The notes under the pieces were generated by a model that saw only the letters and a list, made by a program, of their open reading frames with translations, searched no databases and was not told where the DNA came from. This document shows, piece after piece, positions 49,449-60,830 of a stretch of 64,000 nucleotides of DNA. A program made the position numbers and the translations under genes. Where the stretch lies: NCBI RefSeq assembly GCF_029931775.1, contig NC_079312.1, positions 16,933,821 through 16,997,820 of the forward strand. Reading direction: 5' to 3'. The stretch's first letter is position 1; the number at the start of each line of letters is the position of its first letter. This DNA is from Euleptes europaea (taxonomy: Eukaryota > Chordata > Lepidosauria > Squamata > Sphaerodactylidae).

Positions 49449-50310
49449 GTAAGCGCTTCGCCCCCCGCCTCCTTTCGTGCCGGGGGGTTCCCCTCTCCCG
49501 ACTTACTCCTTTTCTGCTTGGGCTTCAAGCAAGGGCCGGGGGGCTGTGCCAAGGGCGCATTCTGCGTACGCTCAGGAGCCCCCTGCAGTTGTGGGCTGGT
49601 CTCCTGCGCTCCAGGACTGAGGTGGGGCTTTTGCAAAATGCGGGGAAATTCAGCCCGAAAGGCGCCCGTCTGAGCTGCACACCGAAGAAGACCCGCTTGG
49701 AAGGCGCCGCTGTAGCCAGCGGGGGGGCTCTGGCGGGGCTGGCCGGCTTCGGATTGCAGGGAGGGTCGCCCCCCCCCCCACTTGCTAGAAAGCCCCTGGG
49801 GAAAGCCCAGGGCTGCAGTCGGGCGACTCTCTGGGCTGATGATCACAGCGAGGCTGAAGTCTGGTTTGTTATGGACGAGCGTAAATTTGCCCCAGTGAAA
49901 TTTGCCCCAGTGGGAAAGGAGGCTTCTCCCAAGCCTGCTTTCCATGTGCAGATGTTTTGATGCGGTGGCAAATGAGTGCCGGTGTAGAAAGGCTCGGAGC
50001 AGAGATCTCCCAAAGCCCCCCCCCTCTGCCCCCCACTCCCTTGCTCCACTGCAGAGCTTTACCTTGTAGTTAGATCAAATCTGCCAGGGGCACTTTATTG
50101 AAAAGCAGAAGTGTCTGCAGGGAGAGAATTCAAATCGATGGTGAAATTCTTGGGCCCCCACAAGGGGTTTCTTATCCAAATCGCTTACTTGGAAGCAGTA
50201 AAAGTTTTGAGACAACTTTATTGTGCCCTGGCCAAAGAACTCTTCCTAGCTACGAAGTCGCAAAGCATTATTTTGAGTCCCACCCGTCTGAATACATGTA
50301 CCTATAAAAA

Positions 50311-50497
50311 AGGGTAAAGGTCCCCTGTGCAAGCACCAGGTCATTCCTGACCCAACGGGTGAGGTCACATCCCGAGGTTTCCTAGACAGACTTTGTTTAC
50401 GGGGTGGTTTGAAATCAACTTCCGTTGGGATCAAGCTCAGGTCGTGAGCAGAGCTTGGACTGCAGTACTGCGGCTTACCACTCTGCGCCACAAGGCT
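50311..50497 (-). repeat. tRNA-derived SINE, third type
   Basis: On the minus strand it starts CTTGTGGCGCAGAGTGGTAA and has a B-box-like GAGCTTGATCC, then ends GGGGACCTTTACCC. The type is common in squamates as I recall. Its tail half recurs at 7966-8054. Confidence 0.7.
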
Positions 50498-50511
50498 CTA
50501 CGTGTACCTGT

Positions 50512-50698
50512 GTGTGTGTGTAAAGTGCCGTCAAGTCGCAGCCAACTTATATCAACCCCTTTTGGGGGGTTTCATGGCAAGAGACTAACAGAGGTGGTTT
50601 TACCAGTGCCTTCCTTTGCACAGCAACCCTGGTATTCCTTGGTGGTCTCCCATCCAAATACTAACCAGGGCTGACCCTGCTTAGCTTCTGAGATCTGT
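50512..50698 (-). repeat. 5S-derived SINE with Bov-B-like tail
   Basis: Reverse complement of a 5S-like head (AGATCTCAGAAGCTAAGCAG, then TTTGGATGGGAGACC) followed by a body and a 3' end GCGACTTGACGGCACTTTAC. That end matches the Bov-B tail at 4358-4390 and 61990-62015, consistent with mobilisation by the Bov-B machinery. Confidence 0.8.
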
Positions 50699-50723
50699 AC
50701 CCCTCTTTAAATAATTGTTACAT

Positions 50724-51245
50724 TGGGTGAAAACGCATGGTCACTTTAGTCTCCTTTATTCCCTGTTTTAGCCAGGATCTGTCAGATGTCTGTCCCTAGC
50801 ATCCCCTAAGCACGCACGCTCAGGCAGGTGATCCTAAGCAATGTAAAAAGACAGATAGAAGAAGTTGACTGCCTTACACGCAGGTAAGGCTGCTAATGAC
50901 TCTATGCATGTAGGTTACAGTTTAAAAGCATTCTAGGCTGAGAAAGTAAAATAAAGTGAAACCATTCTGAGATAAGCGATTCCCAGGAAGGGAAGCCATA
51001 ACATTGGCACATCTGTGGTAAACAGGATAAGCAGAACTGTACACAGGGATTGCAGGCATGGGAACCCAAAAGCTTGTCATGTAGCCAGGACTTGGCCTAC
51101 TCATGTCAAGAGCCTTACTCCAGCTACCAGCAAAGGCCTGACAGGATCAAACGCATGTTCGGCGAAAATACATGGGTTCGATCCTGGCTGAATCCTGGCT
51201 GAAACGGAATAAAGGAGGCTAAAGTGACCATGCGTTTTTGCACCA
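50724..51245. mobile_element. Non-autonomous DNA transposon with about 55-bp terminal inverted repeats
   Basis: Left end GGGTGAAAACGCATGGTCAC with TTTAGTCTCCTTTATTCC; the right end is its inverse, CCATGCGTTTTTGCACC. The interior is non-coding and 520 bp long overall. I could not settle the target duplication or superfamily. Confidence 0.7.
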
Positions 51246-51538
51246 CTAAGGTAGCATAGCAATTCAATGCATTCAATCACCTACCAAAACTCGCTTGCCT
51301 GAGTAATGGCCTACTATGCACGGGGCAGGAGGCGTGCAGGCATGGGTTGGTGACAGTGGCCCCTGCCAGGAGCTCTGGGCCCTGATAACTGCCCCACCTC
51401 AGGATATGCTGATATTGGGCCTGTGGGGAGGGGGGGAGATGTCAGTTGTATTCTTCAGCAGTCCCTCACTGATACTTCCTAATTTACATAAGACCCTATG
51501 AAATGCCCTGCTGGATCACACCAGTGGTCTATATACAG

Positions 51539-52146
51539 CAGGGGTGGGGAACGTCAGGCCCGGGGGCCATTTAAGGCCCGCTAAATCATTTGGTCTGGCC
51601 CTTCATGGGTCCTGGCAGATCTCTAGCTCAGAATGATCTAAGACTGGCAATGCACCCCCTCCGGCGGACAAGAATAGCTTCTATTCAAGGATGTGAGTTT
51701 ATTTTGCCAAGAAAAGGAAACTTTTTCCCCCTTGCAGAAGAGTCGTTAGTTTTGGAGCTGCTAGGACCTCCCAATTAACCCTTTCCCACCCGTGGAGACA
51801 CATATTCCCTCTGTACTACAAGAGGGCTGGGGGTGGAAGTGGCAACAATGGAGAGGTTAAAGGGGGCAGGGCCAGGATGCACGGGGTGGGGGGGAGTTCT
51901 TAGCCAGTGTATCCTCATTTCATCCCTGCAGGCAGAGGTAGAAGGATCCAGTAGTAGAATCCCACCAGACCATGCCGAGCAGGAGCAACTCCGGCGTGTG
52001 GCTGAACGGCTACACCCAGCCGGTGCAACAGACCATCCTGTGCTTGGGGCTTGGTCGGCTAATTCTTAAGTTGATAATTTTGTATGGCTCAAGAATGATG
52101 TTATAAATATCCAAATGGCCCTTGGTGGAAAAAAGGTTCTCCACCC
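51539..52146. mobile_element. hAT-like element, degenerate
   Basis: Left end CAGGGGTGGGGAACGTCAGG; the right end reads as the inverse of GGGTGGAGAACCTTTTTTCC with GGGCCATTTGGATATTT, a common vertebrate hAT terminus. A clean 8-bp duplication was not found. No transposase is recognisable. Confidence 0.6.
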
Positions 52147-52418
52147 AGTTTACTTGCTCGATGACTAAAGTAGTGTTTCCTTTTGTCTGTCCTGTATCTA
52201 TCGCTTATCAGCCTCATTGGATGCTCCTGAGTTGTAGTATTATGGGAGAAAAAAGCCCCTCTGTCCACTTCCTCCACTCCATAAACCTCTGTCAGGCTTC
52301 CCCTTAGCCTTTTTCTTTTTCCTAAACAAAGAAGTCCCAGGCTGTCCAGCCAGCTTTGGCTGCAGACTGGGTTTTTTCCGCACACACCTCATGACTAAAG
52401 CTTCTGCTGGCCTTCTGA

Positions 52419-52601
<183 letters not shown>

Positions 52602-53292
52602 TAACTTACTCATTTCCTGGGCCCATGGATTCCCACTAGGGTCAGGCCTCAATGGCCAATGTGGCAAGACGGTCTCCTTTTCTTTCCCCATCAAACTGGC
52701 TCTGGGCCACTCTGGGGTCCTTTGGAAGCTTATCAGTGAAAGGATCAGACATGGCAGGCAAAGCTCCCTGAAAGTCAGCTTGCCCGCTGTTGACTGATCG
52801 TACCCTGCGTCGTGCTCTGGGGCAAGGGGTGGGGGAGAGCTCTGAGTGTGTTTTAGGGCCCGGTCTGGGTTCGTGTGGGACATGATGCCACCCGGCTGTT
52901 CTCCTCGGTGCTCTAAGTGGCCTGGATTCACTCTTGAGAATTGGCCCAGAAACCTCTGCAGCGCATAGGGGAACAGGGTTCCTCCAGACCAATAAGGTTG
53001 CTGAGTATGTTCATATGGTGGGGATTCCTCAGCAGAGAGGTCAGCGTGGAAAAGCCTTCCCTAGGGACAGGGAGCTTGCAAGCCACTTGTCTGTTGCACG
53101 CTGAAGACGTGTGCCAAGATTAAAACCAGCAGAGTGGTGTTTCTGAGCTTTTGTCTCAATTCATCGCTTGCCTACGCACAGCAGGATCGGCACCCTGTTT
53201 CCCTCTTCGATGGACAGATGAAAATCATCATTGGCTTCACCAGCTGTGAGCCCCAGTATGTGCTCTTCACCCTCTCTTCTGTTTCCTTCCAG

Positions 53293-53418
53293 CCAGAAAT
53301 GCAGGATACCCAGTTCCAAAGCCAGACCTGATCTCTCGTCTCGAAGGAGGGGAGGTAATTTGGCTACCTGATCCGCCAGAGACCGCCGAGAGGCAGGTGT
53401 TTTCAGGCTCCAGCTCAG
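53293..53418 (+). CDS. Unit C exon 3, KRAB-B box
   Basis: 126 nt between CCTTCCAG and GTAAGG, phase 1 on both sides, encoding RNAGYPVPKPDLISRLEGGE then VIWLPDPPETAERQ. It is the only KRAB-B exon in unit C. With no linker exon in this unit it would splice straight to 56503, which is also phase 1 compatible. Confidence 0.8.
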
Positions 53419-53770
53419 GTAAGGAGTCTGCAGGGCCGGCTGAGATTTCCCTTGCTGATGCTGGTTTGGCTCAGTTCCTCTCCCCCCCCCCCCAGCAGTA
53501 CTAAATGCACACATAAATGGTTAGAGGCTAGGCTCCGCCTCCTGTGGCAGCCATTTCCAGCAAAGGCCCTGGGAGGATCAAAAAATTGGGGACTCCTGCT
53601 TGAAATGTTTCAGTAAAACCTCCTCAGCTATACTTGGAGAAGAGGAATGTGAAGCAAGGATCAGCCATTTATTACGAACCTATATATTTCAGGATATTAT
53701 CAAGTCACACAAGACACTTGTTTGTTAAAAACCTGAGGCAACTGTCTTTTGAGCCATTGTTTATAGATGA

Positions 53771-54470
53771 TGTAGCGGGTCAGTGTGTTTCAGTTGACTA
53801 TGCTCTTAGAATCGACCCCTTCCTGAGAAGTGGTATGTTTTCTTATTCAGTTCGTCACCTATTAAGCAGGACTCAACTTATTTACTCACAAAAGTAAGTC
53901 TTCTTATTGATTAGCTCCAATGAAATAAATGTGTATATATATATGTGTGTATATGCAAGTATTACAAAGTCTTAAAAGCAATAACAATGTATACAGTAAA
54001 GCAAGCAAGTTCTACATACTATTTAGTTTTAAAATTCAGTACTTAAAATATAACAGTAAAGGTCTGATTTAGTTAAAAGAATCTGATTCACACTATCTAG
54101 AATAGTATATAAGTAAATCAATACATACCAAGCCAATCTTCTTTGAGATTCTCTTAAGTCAAAGACTCAGAGAGATCTAAACTTCTAGCTCTTCCTTGCC
54201 TATATTTATACTGTTAAAAGTGACTGTATTTCAACTTAGCCGGATTTCCACAGCTAAACTTGTACTATATAAGGATTTCCTTACTGTATTCCTGCAGGCT
54301 ACCATACAAGGACCTTACTGTATTCCTGCAGGCTACCATACAAGGACTTCCTTCTACTGTATTCCTGTAGGCCACCATTAAGGACTTCCTTTTCCAGCTG
54401 GCCATTTGTTTATTTCTTAAACAGTCAGTTTTTAGCTTTAATATACCTCTATACTGTTTAATATTATCAG
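53771..54470 (-). repeat. LTR-like fragment related to the 18008-26398 family
   Basis: On the minus strand the end reads TTCTCAGGAAGGGGTCGATT, TCTAAGAGCATAG, and GACCCGCTACA, resembling the 3' end of the long LTR family and of 60720-60830. The left edge is sharp against unit intron sequence (TTTATAGATGA). Its right edge joins sequence that in unit B lies downstream of the linker exon, so host DNA including that exon is missing here. Only a partial LTR remains. Confidence 0.6.
54284..54395. repeat. Short tandem repeat, about three units of 31-36 bp
   Basis: The unit ACTGTATTCCTGCAGGCTAC followed by CATACAAGGAC occurs twice exactly and a third time with changes, inside the LTR-like fragment. 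Confidence 0.8.
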
Positions 54471-54969
54471 CATCTGTGAGGCAGTGATGTGGGGCAGGCC
54501 ACATTAATCGTGTCCCCCATGTGCCAAACAGCTGCTTTAGGGTTGCGCCCCCATGAGATTTCTTCTCTCACAACTGAGCCCTGGTTAAGGAATTCTGCAG
54601 CTCAGCTTTCAATGAAAACGATAACAGCGACCAAAGGGATGAGGGGCAGGGAGGAAAACGGAGTTTAGTTGTATCTTTTAGTTGTAAAACCACCCCACAG
54701 GCTCTTGTCCATACCACACGGAGTGAAGAGTCAAGCTGCTGGATCTCAATGAGGATCCCTCCAGCTCTATCCCGACCACAAAGAGGGTTTCCTCTCTGCT
54801 GCCACCAGCAGTCCATTAGAAGCACTGCAGCCTGATGGCTTGCGGGAGGACCCCAGTTTCATATTCAGAATCTTGTGCATATTTCAGCCACCATGGGAAG
54901 GTGGGGGGGGGGTCTTGCTTATTAGACCTATTTCCAGCTGGGCAGGCTCTCCCTGTTTCTCTCTTATAG

Positions 54970-55215
54970 CTTGATAAGAAGAAGGTTGTTTTTTATACCC
55001 TGCTTTTCTCAACCATTAAGGAGTCCCAAAGTGGCTTACAGTTGCCTCCCACCCCCACACAACAGGCACCTTGTGAGGTAGGTGGGGCTGAGAGAGTTTG
55101 GGGAGAACTGTGACTAACCCAAGGTCATCCAGCAGGCTTCAGCTGGACAAGCGGGGAATCAAACCCGATTCTCCAGATTACAGTCCATGCTGCTCCTAAC
55201 TACTACACCATGCTG
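54970..55215 (-). repeat. Sauria-like tRNA SINE (unit C copy)
   Basis: Paralogue of 12607-12838: the same TTTTTTATACCCTGCTTTTC tail and CACCTTGTGAGGTAGGTGGG body at the same relative place. Confidence 0.75.
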
Positions 55216-55424
55216 GGTGAGCCAGATGTTGCAAAGACCAAATAGCTCTAGTTTCAGAAAAATAAAATTTGTATCTTTAAGCAGTCATTGGATACAACCA
55301 GTAAAAGTGAACAGTTCAGCAACAAGGCCTACAAAAATGTGTAAATGCATATTCTCTTTACCCAAGGTCTAAAACTTACCAATGTGATGTTCAGTCAGGC
55401 AAATGCGGGAAATATATAAACCAT

Positions 55425-55680
55425 AAATGCATGGAGTGTGGCAAAAGCTATATTAGTAGTTCAGACCTCATAAGCCACTATAAAATCAGCACAAGAAAGA
55501 AACCATCTGAATGTTGAGATGAGGGGGAAGGTTCCAGAAAGAGGGCTGACCTGCCCCCATGTGAGAGAGTCCACACACAGAGAAAACCTTTTCAATGTTT
55601 ACGGTGTGGGAAGAAGTTTATGAAGAAAACATATCTGGCTGCACATGAGAAAACGCACAGACAACAAGGGAAGTATTCGT
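55425..55680 (+). pseudogene. Relic last fingers in unit C's intron
   Basis: Reads [20 protein letters not shown], a TGA after KPSEC, then ADLPPCERVH and KPFQCLRCGKKFMKKTYLA. It is joined to intron sequence at GGAAATATATAAACCA exactly as in unit A at 13047, so the join predates the A/C split. It is not part of the present gene. Confidence 0.8.
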
Positions 55681-55849
55681 AAAATAGGCTGAAATGGAAT
55701 CTTTGCTGTGAGATTATTATCTATTATCTGTTGCGAGTTGTTCATCTTTGTCATACTCACTTTCCTGCAACAACAGGGATGTATTATTTCTATGCGTCAA
55801 TAACCATGGCTGACAAAATAAAGTAAATAAAGCAGGGTAGGCTGAGGGC

Positions 55850-56075
55850 TGAGCCTGTATGGTGTATTAGTTAAAAGTGTCAGACTACTGTTTGGGAGGC
55901 CCAGGTTCGAATCCTCACTTGTGCCATGGAAGCTTGCCTGTGAGGTAGGTTGGGCCAGTCACGCACTCTCAACCCAACCTACCTCACAGGGTTGTTGTGA
56001 CGATAAAATAGAGGAGAAGGATGTAAGCTGCTTTGGGTCCCCATGGGGGAGAAAGGTGGGGTATAAATAAAGTAA
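55850..56075 (+). repeat. tRNA-derived SINE (unit C copy)
   Basis: Paralogue of 17005-17238, with GGTTCGAATCCTCACTTGTG and the GGTATAAATAAAG tail. Confidence 0.78.
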
Positions 56076-56502
56076 GTAAATAAATTTCATGAGAACACAG
56101 TGGGTTAACTACAATTCATAATCAGAAGACAATTGATTAACCTGGAATGTCTGGAATCTCCATTGCAAGGCTGATTTCACACAGAACAGCATGAGCAACC
56201 AGACTGTCCCCTAGTGTGGAATCAGCCCAGGTGTGGCGGTGGCTGTAACTGGGTGCCACACATCTTGCCGGGGCCCTACATGCAACTCCCCTGAGTAGTT
56301 TGTACCGTACAACATTTGCAAGTTGGCCAGACCTGGGAAAGATGAAATATTGTGGGGGAGGAGATACAGGAGGAAATGAAGTGACCCCCGAAGTCCTTGT
56401 GGGTTCCCTGCTTTTAATGTCTACATTTGGACCTTAGCTGCTACCTACTGACGGGAAGGGAAGAACTGTGACTATGTTCTTTGTTACTTTTCTCCCAAAT
56501 AG

Positions 56503-58355
56503 GCGCTGAGCAAGTAAAAGAGAAGGAGAAATCTCGGCCAGCAGAAAATGCTCCACTGGTGACCCCAAAAGGGACAGCATTGCAGAGGGTCAAAGAGGGA
56601 ACTTCCCAGGATCACCGGGAAGGGGGACGGTATGAGACTCAGCGAAGGCCAGGGAGGTCCCAACGAAAACGTTCCCAGAAGACAGGCAGCCTTTGCGTGG
56701 AAAGCCACGATGACCTCTATGAACAACGAGTCCGAGAGGGGAGTCGCAAAGATGGGACTCAGAAGCCACTCAAAGATCAAGCAAGAACCTCCTCTCTTCA
56801 CACCAGCAAGACAACCCATGCAGCAGCAAAACCATATCAATGCTCAAACTGTGGGAGAAGCTTCAAGTATCACGGTCCGCTTGTTATACATGAGCGAACC
56901 CACACAGGGGAGAAACCCTATGCATGTTCAGTCTGTGGGAGAAGTTTCAGCTCTAGATCAAACCTTTTTAGCCATCAGAGGGTGCACACAGAAGAAAGAC
57001 CCTATAAATGTTCCAATTGTGGGAAAAGTTTTAAAGCTGCTAGAGCCCTCACAAATCACAGAAAGGTCCACACTGGAGAGAAACCATATCCATGTCCAAA
57101 GTGTGGGAAAAGGTTTGGTGATAAGGGGCATCTTCTCAGACACGCGAAAACCCACACTCAAGTGAAACCCTTCAAATGCGCACACTGTGGAAAGGGCTTC
57201 AGAGAGCGAGAGCACCTTATCGTTCATGAGAGAATCCACACGGGAGACAAACCTTATAAATGCTCAGACTGTGGGAGAAGCTTTAATTGCCTGTCAAACT
57301 TCAATAGGCACAAGAAAATCCATGGAGGAGAGAAACCGTATAAGTGTTCAGATTGTGGGAAAAGCTGGAGGAATAAGGCAGACCTTACACTGCATGAGAG
57401 AATTCACACTGGTGAGAAACCTTACCACTGCACGGAGTGTGGGAAAAACTTTCGGTGCAGTTCAAGCTTTACAATGCATAAGAGAACCCACCGAGAAGAC
57501 AAACCATATGAGTGCCTGGAATGTGGCAAACGTTTCCGTCATAGGGTTTCTCGTATTAAACATGAGCAGAGAATGCATAAATACCGGTGCTCAGATTGTG
57601 GGGAAAGTTTCAGTCAAAGTTCAGCCCTTCAACGTCATACAACTAAACACACAGGAGAGAAACTATTTAGGTGCTCACATTGTGGGAAGGGCTTTGATCA
57701 GAGAAAAATGCTGACTCAGCATGAGAGAATCCACACAAGAGAGAGAGTGTTCAGTTGTCTAGAATGTGGGAAAGGATGTATAACAAAAGCTGATCTTATT
57801 CGACATAAGAGAATCCACACAGGAGAGAAACCGTACTCTTGTTCAGAGTGCGAGAAGAGCTTCAGCCTAAAATCAAACCTCCTTCAACATATGAGAGTCC
57901 ACACAGGAGAGAAACCGTACAAATGCTCACTCTGTGGGAAGAGATTCAGCCGCAGACGGTGTCTTGTTGAGCATGAGAAATTCCACCCTGGAAAGGAATC
58001 CCATGAGTGTTCAGAGTGTGGGAAAAGCTTCAGCAATCCTTTACGCTTGCTGACACATCAGAAGATCCACACAGGTGAAACCCCCTATAAATGCTTGGAA
58101 TGTGGGAAAAGCTTTACTACAAAGGGGAGTCAAGAACAACATCAAAGAATCCACACAGGAGAGAAGCCATACCAGTGTCTGGATTGTGGGAAGAGGTTCC
58201 GTTTCAAAGCATCCCTGCAGGTACATGAAAAAGGACACACTGGAGAGAAGCCATTTAAATGCATGGAATGCGGCAAAAGCTATATTAATAGTTCAGGCCT
58301 CATAAGCCACCACAAAATCCACACAGGAAAGAAAGCATCTAAATGCTCAGATTAG
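56503..58355 (+). CDS. Unit C zinc-finger exon (18 C2H2 fingers)
   Basis: Acceptor TTTTCTCCCAAATAG and phase-1 entry (GCT GAG CAA). A spacer of about 105 residues rich in Lys, Arg and Gln is followed by 18 complete fingers, from YQCSNCGRSF to [20 protein letters not shown]. All keep C-x2-C; finger 9 ends H-x4-H (HEQRMH). The last codons are KCSD then TAG at 58353, where unit B reads GAG and goes on for two more fingers, so this protein ends earlier; the old final finger is still readable at 58356-58500. Together with exons 1-3 it gives 2121 nt, 706 residues. It is the most regular array of the three. Confidence 0.93.
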
Positions 58356-59010
58356 GGGGAAGGTTCCAGGAAGAGGACTGACCTGCCTCAATGTGAGAGA
58401 GTCCACACACTGGAAAAACCTTTTCAATGTTTACAGTGTGGGAAGAAGTTTACGAAGAAAACGCACCTGGCTGCACATGAGAAAACACACAGAGGATAAG
58501 GGCAGCGTTAGAAAAACAGGTGGAAAGAGAATCTTTGCTGTGAGGTCATAGATAATTGTGTGTTGAAGAGTGCTGCGAGTTAAGCTCTGCCCAGCTCAAT
58601 TTCCTCCAACAACAGGGATGATATTCTCTTCTTAATTCCTATGGGCTGCCCCAGCTTGCTTTGTTCACCAACCCCATAGCTTTCTGTGTCCACCGCAATA
58701 TTTTTTTATAGGGGCTCACATCTACAGCATCATTTCTAGGTGCCAAAATGGTCCTTTGATGTAAGCACATTGGATTCATATAACAGTGTGGTACCTTTGG
58801 AAAAGCTGAGTTCTGCAGATCTTTCACCTTCTCTACCATATTCCCGATGTTTTCCAAGGATATATCTCCTCTACTAAGTATTATAGCACCATTATCTAAA
58901 CTCTAGAGATTCTCTGCAAACTAACAATGAGTAGCATAACCAGTAAGTTGTACAGTTATATTTTCCCTTGGGCAGCATGTTTGGACATGAAGGAAGATGC
59001 CAGCAGGTGA
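58356..59010 (+). other. 3' flank of unit C with residual final finger
   Basis: 58356-58500 keeps the sense of the last finger ([19 protein letters not shown]) but lies after the stop codon. The remainder matches 42617-43107 after unit B. No gene was seen. Confidence 0.65.
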
Positions 59011-59226
59011 TGGGGGGGTGGCTCAGTGGTCGAGCATCTGCTTGGCATGCAGAAGGCCCCAGGTTCAATTCCCGGCATCTCCAATTAAAGGGACTAGTCA
59101 GGTAGGTGATGTGAAAGATCTCTCTGCCTGAGACCCTGGAGAGCCACTGCCTGTCTGAGTAGACAATACTGACTTTGATGGACTAAGGGTCTGATTCAGT
59201 AGAGGGCAGCTTCATGTGTTCATGTG
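59011..59226 (+). repeat. tRNA-derived SINE, copy 2
   Basis: GGTGGCTCAGTGGTCGAGCA head, GGTTCAATTCC B box, GGCAGCTTCATGTGTTCATG end. It is inserted into the 3' flank of unit C. Confidence 0.85.
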
Positions 59227-59286
59227 ACACTACTCCAAATTTATGACGACTTGATGCAGGCCTACAACTCATCAGCTTCAGTTCCT

Positions 59287-60830
59287 TGTGAGTGCAGAAG
59301 AACTGCTGCCCCAGGTAACATACAGTTCAAGTGCAGGTTTGCAAAAACACTCTCTCAAGATCAAGTAGACACTGATTTTGAAGGATATAAAAGGAGGAGT
59401 TTCCTAGCCAAGAGAGTTCCTAACAGGTTGGTACCCTCTGGCCTGAATGGATCTCTCCATCCCTTGCATGGGATGTGGGCTCTCAGACCTTGATTCTTGC
59501 ATGGATTGAGGCTCTTAGAGCTTCCATATGGGTTAAGACTTTCTTGCCTAAAAAGTCTCTCTAAGTGTTTAGTCCTTGCGTGTTCTGAATACTTACAGAT
59601 TTCTCCAACATTTACAAGTCTTCCTATAAGACTGGAGAACTCCCTAAACTGAGGAGTCTCTCTAGATATCCAGCCCTTGCGAGGACTGGGTGTCTGGACT
59701 GAATACCTACAGACTTCACATCTTTCATATAAGATGGGAGCTCTTGGAGTCCATCAACCCTTGCGTGGATTCTTGGAGCTTACCGGTCCTCATGGACTGA
59801 AGGAGCTTAGATTTCTCCAAGTCTTTGCGTAGACATGGAGGTTCTAAGAACGTCCTATAGATCTCTCCATCCTTTGTATGGAGGCACTGAAAACTCCTTA
59901 ATACTTGAATGTATTGGGAAGTGTTCACTAAAATCTATCCAGCCCTTATAGACATGGAAGTTCTTAAGACTTCTCTCAGACTAAGGTCTTACACACCTAT
60001 ACAGAGCTTTAGGCTTTGCAGAGCTTTCTAGTTCTGGCAAAGCTAAAGATGGCATGCACACATTCAGATCTCCCTTATCTTAGCATAGATCAGAGGCCTT
60101 TCATAGGCTGAGAACACTCAGAGATTTCTGTATGGTTTCATGAACCTGGTCCTGGCATGGACTGAAAATATGCTCTAAAGACTTCAGTTCTTACATGAAC
60201 TCATGGAACAATCAGAGATTTCTCTAACCTTTGCATACACCAAAGATATTTTAAGACTAAAATAACACATATAGAACCTTAAAGGTCTATTCATCCTTAA
60301 CATAGATTGGGAACTTTCAGATCTCTCTAGTCCTGCTGTACTAGGGAAGTTCACAAAGGGGTAAAGTATGCCTATATATTTTATGATATTCTAGATACTT
60401 TGAATTAAGATACTTTTAACTAAATCAGATCTTACTCACTGCACTAACCATTTTTACAAGATTTCTGTAACTTTTATATTTTCTGAATGAAATATTACTG
60501 TTTTAAGGTTTGAAACTCTCATATAGAGGTATAGAGATTGTTTAAGATTGCTTGCATACATGAACATGTTTAAGACTCATAATATCTGAACTTTGTAACA
60601 TTTTAAAGACTTTGTTACCATCTACATGCACACATACTATATTATATATACTGTACATACATTTACATCTTTTTTCATATTTTTGAAGCAATTCAATAAA
60701 AAGCTTACTCTGGTAAGAAAGCAGTTGAGTCCTGCTTAGTAGGTATCTAACTGAATAAGATAACATACTTCTTCTCAGGAAGGGGTCGATTCTAAGAGCA
60801 TAGGCACTGAAAAGCACTGACCCGCTTTAG
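59287..60830 (+). repeat. LTR-like sequence, older relative of the 18008-26398 family
   Basis: The right part matches the long LTR in order: ACAAGATTTCTGTAAC, ACATGTTTAAGACT, CTGAATAAGATAAC and TTCTAAGAGCATAGGCACT. A TATA box (GGATATAAAAGGAGGAG) lies near 59380. It interrupts the 3' flank of unit C. It is much diverged, no coding region was recognised next to it, and the exact edges are uncertain. Confidence 0.6.

Noticed and set aside
49142-49945. 267-codon minus-strand frame through the unit C promoter
   Set aside because: Same reason: low-complexity GC-rich sequence, proline- and arginine-rich product, not conserved in units A and B.
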